Of a stretch of DNA of 5,957 bases, positions 1 through 5,954 are shown piece by piece. Source of the DNA: Bacteroidetes bacterium UBA6661 (GTDB lineage Bacteria > Bacteroidota > Bacteroidia > AKYH767-A > OLB10); NCBI GenBank assembly GCA_002455375.1, contig DKKR01000050.1:87877-93833 (forward strand). Direction: 5' to 3'. Under the pieces are notes generated by a model. The model was not told the DNA's origin. It made no database searches and saw only the letters and a program-made list of their open reading frames with translations. Position 1 is the first letter of the stretch. Each line of letters begins with the position of its first letter. The translations under genes and the position numbers were made by a program.

Positions 1-288
1 AAAGGTGGTGAAATGGTTTATAATCTGAAAGGCTGTATGGCTTGTCACAAAACAGATGGCACCTCCGAAATAGGTCCTGCCTTCAACAACATTTATGGCA
101 GTAAGGTTAATGTAAAAGAAGATGGCAATGCCAAAGAAATGGTTGTTGATGATGACTATATCACCATGTCTATCAGAGAGCCGCAAAAACAAATTGTTGT
201 AGGATTTGAAAAAACACCGATGGCTCAGATGAACCTTACGGACAATGAAATTAAGCAAGTAATCTCCTACATTAAATCACTTAAATAA
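1..288 (+). CDS. Cytochrome c domain protein, 5'-truncated; probable C-terminal part of heme-copper oxidase subunit II
   Basis: The reading frame is open from base 1, so the gene begins outside the window. The ATG at 13 is probably internal: a form starting there would have no signal peptide, yet a c-type cytochrome must be exported. The visible part is a single class I cytochrome c domain of about 95 residues. The heme-binding C-M-A-C-H lies at 34-48, followed by the family-typical G-P-A-F and Y-G. A likely Met axial ligand is in T-P-M (Met at 220-222; the Met at 229-231 is an alternative). The C-terminal helix ends Y-I-K-S-L. This resembles the cytochrome c domain fused to the CuA domain of caa3-type subunit II. 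The catalytic subunit gene follows after 12 bp, which suggests this domain delivers electrons to it on the periplasmic side. Whether a CuA domain lies upstream cannot be seen; a stand-alone membrane-anchored cytochrome c is the alternative. The heme c call is firm, the subunit II call is inference. Confidence 0.85.
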   Translation, partial: KGGEMVYNLKGCMACHKTDGTSEIGPAFNNIYGSKVNVKEDGNAKEMVVDDDYITMSIREPQKQIVVGFEKTPMAQMNLTDNEIKQVISYIKSLK

Positions 289-300
289 AATCTAAAGCTT

Positions 301-1968
301 ATGTTCAGAATATGCGATATAACCGGATTTAAAGTAGATCTGCAATCGGAAAAATTTATCAGACTAAATGCTGTCATGGCAGTAGTTTCTTTGCTCTTAG
401 CAATTACAGCTGCTATCTTGCTTGTGTTTACACGCTACCAACCTGTGCACCTTTTAGATGCTGAATGGTACTACAGACTAACAACTTTTCATGGATTGAA
501 TGCTCTTATTTATTGGATTGTATTTTTCGAAATTGCAGGTTTGTATTTCGGATCAACAGTAGTATTAAATCAGAAATTCTGCTCTCCAAGATTAGGATGG
601 TTAACATTCATACTAATGGTTGGTGGCATGGTCCTTTCCAACGTAATGGTATTGATGGGAAAAGCAGATGTCATGTTGACCTCTTATGTTCCACTAAAAG
701 CTCATCCACTATATTACCTTGGTATAATTCTTTTTGCTGTTGGCGCTTTAATTGGTGTTGGTTTGTTTTTTGCCAATATCGTAAATGCCAAAAGAGATGG
801 AAATGTTGGTGAAACTTTACCCCTATTTACTTATGGTTTAATGACAGCTGCAATTCTTGCTGTTATTACCTTAGCATCGGGTGCTATCATTTACATTCCT
901 ACTTTCCTTTGGTCTTTAGGACTCATTGACTCCGTAGATCCTGCCGTTTACAAGTTAATTTGGTGGGGACTTGGTCACTCTTCGCAGCAGATAAATGTGG
1001 CTGCCATGGTCAGCATCTGGTATTTGGTTACCTTCCTTGCACTTGGCGGAACATCAATTAATGAAAGAGTTTCAAGAACAGCATTCTTCCTCTACATTCT
1101 CTTTATCAGTCTTGCCTCTGCGCATCACTTGTTAACCGATCCTGCAACATCATCAGCATGGAAAGTATGGAACACTTCTTATGCAATGTACCTTGCTGTA
1201 TTAGCATCAATGATTCATGCCTTTGCCGTTCCCAGTTCCATTGAATCTGCACAACGCAGATGGGGATTCAACAAAGGATTATTTGAGTGGCTCTCTAAAG
1301 CACCATGGTCAAACCCGGCTTTTGCAGCATGTGTTCTGGCTTGTATTGGTTTTGGTTTTATTGGCGGTACTACCGGTGTAATTTTCGGAATGGAACAGAC
1401 AAACATTATTGTTCACAACACCATTGCTATTCCCGGTCACTTTAAAGGAACTGTAGTTATTGGTACAACACTCACATTCATGGGCATCACCTACTACCTG
1501 ATTCCACTCATCTTCAGAAGGAAAATTGTAGCATTCAAACTCGCACAGCTACAACCATGGATGTTCTTCTTTGGTGTAGCCATCCTCTCTGTATCAATGA
1601 TTGCACTTGGTCAATTAGGTGTTCCACGCAGACATTGGGATTCAACATTCAGCGGAGGTCCTTTCACTCATGAGTTTAATCCATCGGTAGATTTCTTCTG
1701 GACATTGATGATGCTTGGCGGTACTTTAGCATTTCTGGCTGCACTCATCTGGGTTCTGCAGGTTGTTGTTTCTGTTTTCTTCGGACCCAAAGTAAACGGA
1801 CCTGAAGACATGCAGCTGCCACTTTCACCATTGGCTCCTGCTGCTAAAGAACATAAAGGTTATGAGGCTCCCGGGACTTTAATTCTTACACTGTTATTCC
1901 TTGCCACTTTTGCAGTACTCTTCTTTGTTAATTGGAAATGGCTTGCTGCAACCTGGTGGGTGAAATAA
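301..1968 (+). CDS. Heme-copper oxidase superfamily subunit I, B (ba3)-like, with altered active site (possible NO-reductase-like enzyme)
   Basis: An integral membrane catalytic subunit of 555 residues with about 13 hydrophobic helices, the number and length usual for ba3-type subunit I. By-eye alignment with Thermus ba3 supports this: F-H-G-L-N-A (His64, low-spin heme ligand), G-H on helix VI (His226, CuB), H-H (His275/276, CuB) followed by D-P and W-K, V-H-N-T then P-G-H-F (His380, high-spin heme ligand), and V-P-R-R (441-444). Three things depart from an oxidase. Helix VI reads H-S-S-Q-Q, so the cross-linked Tyr position (His+4) is Gln230. Helix X reads H-F-K, so the second low-spin heme His is Lys382. 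K-channel positions are mostly replaced. Oxidases have Tyr at His+4 and classical NO reductases have Glu there; Gln is neither. B-family-derived NO reductases lacking this Tyr have been described, but I cannot assign a subfamily. ATG 301 is 12 bp after the cytochrome c gene. The fold is certain; the substrate (O2, NO or other) is open. Confidence 0.88.
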   Translation: MFRICDITGFKVDLQSEKFIRLNAVMAVVSLLLAITAAILLVFTRYQPVHLLDAEWYYRLTTFHGLNALIYWIVFFEIAGLYFGSTVVLNQKFCSPRLGWLTFILMVGGMVLSNVMVLMGKADVMLTSYVPLKAHPLYYLGIILFAVGALIGVGLFFANIVNAKRDGNVGETLPLFTYGLMTAAILAVITLASGAIIYIPTFLWSLGLIDSVDPAVYKLIWWGLGHSSQQINVAAMVSIWYLVTFLALGGTSINERVSRTAFFLYILFISLASAHHLLTDPATSSAWKVWNTSYAMYLAVLASMIHAFAVPSSIESAQRRWGFNKGLFEWLSKAPWSNPAFAACVLACIGFGFIGGTTGVIFGMEQTNIIVHNTIAIPGHFKGTVVIGTTLTFMGITYYLIPLIFRRKIVAFKLAQLQPWMFFFGVAILSVSMIALGQLGVPRRHWDSTFSGGPFTHEFNPSVDFFWTLMMLGGTLAFLAALIWVLQVVVSVFFGPKVNGPEDMQLPLSPLAPAAKEHKGYEAPGTLILTLLFLATFAVLFFVNWKWLAATWWVK

Positions 1969-1993
1969 CTTTTAATACTTTAATTATTGGTTC

Positions 1994-2770
1994 GTGATTA
2001 AAATTAAAATTCAACTTACAGGCTTAGTAATTTTACTAAGCCTGTTTTTTTCCTTAACATCATTCGATATTCCTGATGAGAAAAAATTCATTGGACGGGA
2101 GGTAAAGAATATTACTATTCTTGATTCTAAGGGAAATAACGTGCAACTTTTCGATAACCCCACGGGTAAGCCGGTTGTATTGTCACCGGTTTATACGCGT
2201 TGCCCAATGGCCTGTTCACTTATCAGCAATGGATTAAAAACCTCCATTGAAAAATTAGGTACTTTAGGAAAAGACTTTACAGTCATTTCATTTTCGTTTG
2301 ACTCAACCGACACCCAAGAAGATTTACAAGGATTTGAAGCGCGCTGGAAAATGGATGGTGTAAACTGGAAAACTGTTACCTCCAACGCAGCAGGCATTGA
2401 TGCACTATTAAAGTCAATAGATTATCAATATGAATATGATGAGAAAAGTAAGGAATATCTGCATCCAAACTTAGTTGTGGTGATTACACCCAGTGGGCGA
2501 ATTTCAAGATACATCTATGGCGTTGAACCCAAAACAATTGACCTTGAACTTGCAATCATGGAAGCACAAGTTGAAAAAACCTCATTAAACAATTTTTTTA
2601 AAACACTTTACATTCGCTGTTTTACATTTAACCCTGCAACAAAATCTTATCACCTCGACTGGAAGTTTATTTCTCAAACTTCTGCCGGAATGATGTTCAT
2701 CATTATTGTAGGTTATTTTCTCATTAAAAGTTTATATTCCAAAAACACTGAAGACAGTGCAGAATTATGA
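1994..2770 (+). CDS. SCO1/SenC family copper chaperone, membrane-anchored
   Basis: A thioredoxin-fold copper-binding protein of 258 residues that in characterised systems helps load copper, chiefly into the CuA site of oxidase subunit II. The copper ligands are visible: C-P-M-A-C (Cys70, Cys74) and the distant His157 in L-H-P-N. The N-terminus has a hydrophobic stretch (about residues 8-23) with no lipobox Cys. The C-terminus has a second membrane helix (about 229-247) after a Cys209-containing segment (C-F-T-F-N-P), an arrangement seen in a subset of SCO proteins. The start is GTG at 1994: an in-frame TAA lies at 1973, and this is the only ATG/GTG/TTG that keeps the signal peptide (the next GTG, at 2141, would remove it). 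The gap to the catalytic gene is 25 bp, and the stop overlaps the next start by 4 bp. Its presence suggests the partner subunit II carries CuA, which is inference because that part is outside the window. The signal-peptide codons contain a terminator-like hairpin. Confidence 0.9.
   Translation: MIKIKIQLTGLVILLSLFFSLTSFDIPDEKKFIGREVKNITILDSKGNNVQLFDNPTGKPVVLSPVYTRCPMACSLISNGLKTSIEKLGTLGKDFTVISFSFDSTDTQEDLQGFEARWKMDGVNWKTVTSNAAGIDALLKSIDYQYEYDEKSKEYLHPNLVVVITPSGRISRYIYGVEPKTIDLELAIMEAQVEKTSLNNFFKTLYIRCFTFNPATKSYHLDWKFISQTSAGMMFIIIVGYFLIKSLYSKNTEDSAEL
2018..2051 (+). terminator. Terminator-like hairpin inside the SCO signal-peptide codons (candidate attenuator)
   Basis: A perfect inverted repeat: the left arm ACAGGCTTAGTAA (2018-2030) and the right arm TTACTAAGCCTGT (2033-2045) are separated by two T's. 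Sterically this gives a stem of about 12 bp with a loop of about 4 nt. Seven consecutive T's follow (2045-2051). This is the layout of a Rho-independent terminator on the + strand. It lies 50 bp past the stop of the catalytic subunit gene but in frame within SCO codons 9-20, so it also encodes part of the hydrophobic signal segment. The 1969-1993 gap has no room for a terminator. It could end a fraction of transcripts after the catalytic gene, or act as an attenuator that a translating ribosome melts. The stem has only 5 G:C pairs in 13, so strength is uncertain. Confidence 0.5.
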
Positions 2771-4689
2771 TTAATAATAAATCAAGCCATTGGCTTTTTC
2801 AACGATTTGCCGGCATTTTCAGCCGTATTTATTCCTCAAAGTTAAATCCGCTTTACCACCTTGGCGACATTGCTATACTTATGTTTATTGTAGCTTGTAT
2901 CAGTGGAGTTTATCTTTTTTTGTTTTATAATATTGATCCTGCACATGCCTACGAATCAGTAGAAAAAATTTCGGCCAATCCGTTTAATGCTGTTATCAGA
3001 AGTATTCATCGCTACAGCAGCGACTTGTTGGTTATTTTTATCGTACTCCACTTTCTTCAAACATTACTGACCGGAAAATTCAAACGAATTCTTTCATGGG
3101 TAAGTGGAATTATTTCTTTGATGGTAGTGCTCATCATTGGTGTAACAGGCTTTATTCTTGTCTGGGACGAAAAAGGAAAATTAGTCGGTTACCTTACTGC
3201 AAAATTTTTCTCAGCGATTCCACTATTCGACCCTTCAATAGCCGGTTCATTTATTTCAAACAACCTTGACGTTATTGGTGGCTTCTTTAAAGTTTCTGTT
3301 TTCGGACATATTTTCTTTTCCATTTTCTTAGTCATTGTATTATGGCTGCATGTAATGCGCATTGCCAAACCAAAATTATTTTCACCACGCATCATCTGGA
3401 TTTACAGCATGATTGCATTGGTTTTAGTTTGTTTGGTTTTTCCGGTTAAGAGCGACCCTTCAGCACAAGAGCGATTTATACCTTACAATACAACTTTCGA
3501 TTGGTACTATTTCTTCGGTTACTCTTTTATGAAAGTTGTTTCTGTTCCTATGAACTGGGTAATTATGCTCGTATCCGGAACCGGTTTAGCATTGGTTCCA
3601 CTTTTATTTAAAAAGAAAAACAAACCTGCCACAATTGATTTAGATAAATGTGATGCTTGTAATATTTGTTCAGAAGATTGCCCTTATGGTGCTATTGATA
3701 TGCTCATTTATAAAGGTGAACGAAAGGCAATTTTAGATCCTGATAAATGTATCAGTTGCGGAATATGTCTTGCTTCCTGTAAAGAGCATGCCATTACAAT
3801 GCCCGGCATTCCTGAACACAATGTGCTTCCGCTAAATTTTGCACAGAAAAGCCAACTGAGTATTGTTTCCTGCTCGCAGTTTGACGATGTAAAAATTCCT
3901 GATGGTATTACACATAAAAAGAAATCATTGCCTTGTCTTGGAGATTTACACATGCATGAAGTTGAGCAAATGCTTAACGAAGAATCGAAAGGTGTTTTAT
4001 TATTAGGCTGCGAAGATTGCTACTATCGTTATGGAAGAAATCTGGCTGTTGCTAGAATCAACAGAAAACGTCCACCGGGTTTGGCTAAGAAATTATCACG
4101 CGACAGAATTCAACTCATCACCACAAATCACTATTCTGAAAAAGCTATAAGAGCATTTACAGACTCACTTGCATCTGCAAAGCCTAATGATGGAAAAGCA
4201 ACAATAAAGGTATTGGATTATTTTAAAACCAATCATATTGCAGCAACATTGATTCTTTGTGCTTTCTTTCTAATAATGCCCTTTTTCAGCAATACCAAAA
4301 TTTCATTCTTTGACAGAGATGAAAAACTGTTGGTTCTGAACTTCAAATATATTTCATCGCCAACAGAATTTCAGGGAGTAAACACAAATCAGCAAAGACA
4401 AATGCAGTCGCTAAAGCCCATAGTAAAAAGGCGAAGCCCTATTGTTGTTGAAGTAGAAGGCAACAAGGGAAATGTTCTTCTCAAAAAAGAATTTTCTCCT
4501 CGTGGTTTAAGAAAAGACATTTCTATTTTTGTTTATAGTGAAATTCCAACAACAGACTCGTTAGTCAATATAAAAGTTACTGAAACTGCATTTCCTGACA
4601 AAGTAGTTAGTCTGCACAATGTTGCCTTATCAACTATTGATGGAACAATAATTTCTTTTGCTGACGGCAAATTGAAGCAACTTAAATAA
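2767..4689 (+). CDS. Cytochrome b / 2x[4Fe-4S] ferredoxin / MvhD(FlpD)-like fusion membrane protein
   Basis: A 640-residue multidomain electron carrier whose ATG overlaps the SCO stop (ATGA). Residues 30-200 are a bc-type cytochrome b core with two H-X13-H pairs (His81/His95, His181/His195) for two b hemes and the cd-loop W133-D134. Residues 208-282 add two helices like subunit IV, with F-D-W-Y (244-247) where Qo sites have P-E-W-Y. Residues 295-305 and 328-338 are two C-X2-C-X2-C-X3-C [4Fe-4S] motifs. Residues about 364-455 resemble MvhD/FlpD, the hydrogenase/heterodisulfide-reductase Fe-S subunit, with Cys369, Cys390, Cys415 and Cys418. A further helix (490-507) leads to an unassigned C-terminal domain of about 130 residues. 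Basic residues after helices 2, 4 and 6 (for example F-K-K-K at 281-284) place the Fe-S region in the cytoplasm and the C-terminal domain outside. Likely role: electron transfer between quinone, cytoplasmic Fe-S or flavin partners and the chain ending at the heme-copper enzyme. Domain calls are strong; direction and partners are inference. Confidence 0.85.
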   Translation: MINNKSSHWLFQRFAGIFSRIYSSKLNPLYHLGDIAILMFIVACISGVYLFLFYNIDPAHAYESVEKISANPFNAVIRSIHRYSSDLLVIFIVLHFLQTLLTGKFKRILSWVSGIISLMVVLIIGVTGFILVWDEKGKLVGYLTAKFFSAIPLFDPSIAGSFISNNLDVIGGFFKVSVFGHIFFSIFLVIVLWLHVMRIAKPKLFSPRIIWIYSMIALVLVCLVFPVKSDPSAQERFIPYNTTFDWYYFFGYSFMKVVSVPMNWVIMLVSGTGLALVPLLFKKKNKPATIDLDKCDACNICSEDCPYGAIDMLIYKGERKAILDPDKCISCGICLASCKEHAITMPGIPEHNVLPLNFAQKSQLSIVSCSQFDDVKIPDGITHKKKSLPCLGDLHMHEVEQMLNEESKGVLLLGCEDCYYRYGRNLAVARINRKRPPGLAKKLSRDRIQLITTNHYSEKAIRAFTDSLASAKPNDGKATIKVLDYFKTNHIAATLILCAFFLIMPFFSNTKISFFDRDEKLLVLNFKYISSPTEFQGVNTNQQRQMQSLKPIVKRRSPIVVEVEGNKGNVLLKKEFSPRGLRKDISIFVYSEIPTTDSLVNIKVTETAFPDKVVSLHNVALSTIDGTIISFADGKLKQLK

Positions 4690-4801
4690 GCACATCATCA
4701 AATTGCTTTTTCATTGGAAGAAGTATTTAAATTACTTTTTTACTAATTCAGAAAATTCTTTCTTCTAAAGTTGTATTACTTTTACTCCAAATATTTTAAT
4801 T
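4690..4801 (+). promoter_or_regulatory. Intergenic gap with weak candidate promoter for the lipase gene
   Basis: A 112-bp A+T-rich gap separates the respiratory genes from the lipase gene. Two boxes fit most of the Bacteroidota -7 pattern TAnnTTTG: TACTTTTT at 4733-4740 and TACTTTTA at 4777-4784, both lacking the final G. The second lies 17 bp before the lipase ATG. Neither has a convincing TTG -33 element at the usual spacing (the TTG at 4714-4716 is 16 nt from the first box). The boxes sit in a short imperfect direct repeat: ATTACTTTTTTACT (4731-4744) and ATTACTTTTACT (4775-4786). I see no clear hairpin terminator for the upstream operon here, so read-through into the lipase gene is possible. 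Confidence 0.25.
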
Positions 4802-5893
4802 ATGTGGAGAATTTTAACAACTATTTTTTTTGTTAGTCTGTTGGCCAACAGTCTTTCAGCATCAAAACTTCAGCCGGGTTATAATCCTAAAGAATACATG
4901 GAGTTGCTGAGTTTTCAACTCAGTCAATTTCATAAGCAGGATTCTCTTTATCCTGACTCAATGCATTATCACAACTTTAAAGAGGTGTATAAATCACCTG
5001 AAATGGGGTTACTGAATCAATGGTCTTTGTGGATTGGGGCTGATTCTGTAGCAGTAATCAGCATTAGAGGAACAATAGCAAACAGTACAAGCTGGCTTGC
5101 CAATTTTTATGCAGGTATGATACCTGCAAAAGGGCAGCTGATTTTAGCTCCCGGTGATACTTTTAATTATCATTTTGCTGATGATTCAAAAGCGGCAGTA
5201 CATACAGGTTGGACATTGGCTACAGCATACCTCATGCGTGATATGCTTCCTCACATTGACTCATGTTATAAAAAAGGCATTACAAATTTTATTGTCAGTG
5301 GACACAGTCAGGGTGGTGCCATAGCATTTTTAGTCACAGCCTGTCTTTATGATTATCAAAAGAACAATAAGATTGCTTCAGACTTAAGATTTAAAACCTA
5401 TTGCAGCGCAGCACCAAAACCCGGAAATTTATATTTTGCTTATGAATATGAAAACATGACCCGCAACGGATGGGCTTTTAATGTTGTTAATTCTGCCGAT
5501 TGGGTTCCTGAAACACCAATAACCATTCAAACTACCAAGGATATTAATAAGACCAATCCCTTGATAAATGCAAAAGCAGGTATCAGAAAACAAAAATTTC
5601 CGGCCAACTTATTTGTCATGCACATATTTAACCGACTGCAAAAAACACCCTATAAAGCCATGAGGCAATACAGAAAATATTTAGGTGGCTTTGCAGGAAA
5701 ACTTGTTCGGAAAAACTTAGTAAATTTTCAATCACCGGATTATCTTAACAGCAGCGATTATGTTCGAACAGGAACAACTATTGTGCTCCTTGCCGACAAA
5801 AAATATTATGATTTATTTCCCGATAGCAAAACAAAAATATTTGTTCATCACTTTTATGAACCTTATTTGTATCTGGCGGCTAAAAGGTTGTAA
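4802..5893 (+). CDS. Exported class-3-type (alpha/beta-hydrolase) lipase
   Basis: A 363-residue secreted serine hydrolase that would cleave lipid or other carboxyl esters outside the cytoplasm. An N-terminal signal peptide (about residues 1-20, hydrophobic 4-15, ending S-L-S-A) is followed by a fungal-type lipase (Lipase_3) core. Its marks are S-I-R-G-T (87-91, the usual oxyanion-side R-G-T), the nucleophile elbow G-H-S-Q-G-G (167-172, Ser169), the probable catalytic Asp233 in N-S-A-D-W-V-P, and a catalytic His likely at 349 or 350 (V-H-H-F) near the C-terminus. There is no lipobox Cys and no C-terminal sorting domain, so the product is probably periplasmic or freely secreted. The insert between Asp and His (about 240-345) is long and basic and I do not recognise it. 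A 112-bp gap separates it from the respiratory genes, with which it shows no functional link, and a strong terminator follows 26 bp after the stop. Substrate is unknown. Confidence 0.85.
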   Translation: MWRILTTIFFVSLLANSLSASKLQPGYNPKEYMELLSFQLSQFHKQDSLYPDSMHYHNFKEVYKSPEMGLLNQWSLWIGADSVAVISIRGTIANSTSWLANFYAGMIPAKGQLILAPGDTFNYHFADDSKAAVHTGWTLATAYLMRDMLPHIDSCYKKGITNFIVSGHSQGGAIAFLVTACLYDYQKNNKIASDLRFKTYCSAAPKPGNLYFAYEYENMTRNGWAFNVVNSADWVPETPITIQTTKDINKTNPLINAKAGIRKQKFPANLFVMHIFNRLQKTPYKAMRQYRKYLGGFAGKLVRKNLVNFQSPDYLNSSDYVRTGTTIVLLADKKYYDLFPDSKTKIFVHHFYEPYLYLAAKRL

Positions 5894-5919
5894 TGTTTTT
5901 GATTAAATAACATTATAAA

Positions 5920-5954
5920 AAAAAGCGAGGGGAGTTAACCTCCCCCCGCTTTTT
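5920..5954 (+). terminator. Rho-independent terminator after the lipase gene, probably bidirectional
   Basis: The hairpin arms at 5920-5934 and 5940-5954 pair at 14 of 15 positions, with one A-C mismatch (5928/5946) and the loop TTAAC (5935-5939). The upper stem is G+C-rich (GGGGAG with CTCCCC, plus GCG with CGC) and it ends in five T's (5950-5954). An eight-A tract (5917-5924) on the left arm becomes a U tract for transcripts from the - strand, so it could also end a convergent gene beyond the window. Confidence 0.88.

Noticed and set aside
4..15. GGTGGTG just before ATG 13 looks like a ribosome binding site for a 91-residue protein
   Set aside because: The frame is open through base 1, the upstream codons fit the usual lead-in to a cytochrome c domain, and a protein starting here would have no export signal.
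1215..1406. Minus-strand open frame of about 63 codons across the catalytic subunit gene
   Set aside because: It lies entirely within a well-supported coding region on the other strand and has no recognisable motif; the same holds for other short frames over the respiratory genes.
301..1968. Plain annotation as cytochrome c oxidase subunit I
   Set aside because: The active-site Tyr and one low-spin heme His are replaced, so an unqualified oxidase name would claim more than the sequence supports.
4907..4923. Perfect 7-bp inverted repeat CTGAGTT/AACTCAG with a 3-nt loop
   Set aside because: Short, inside the lipase coding region and without a T tract; likely coincidental.
5111..5127. Perfect 7-bp inverted repeat GCAGGTA/TACCTGC with a 3-nt loop
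   Set aside because: Inside the lipase coding region and followed by A's, not T's, so not a terminator; no sign of an operator role.
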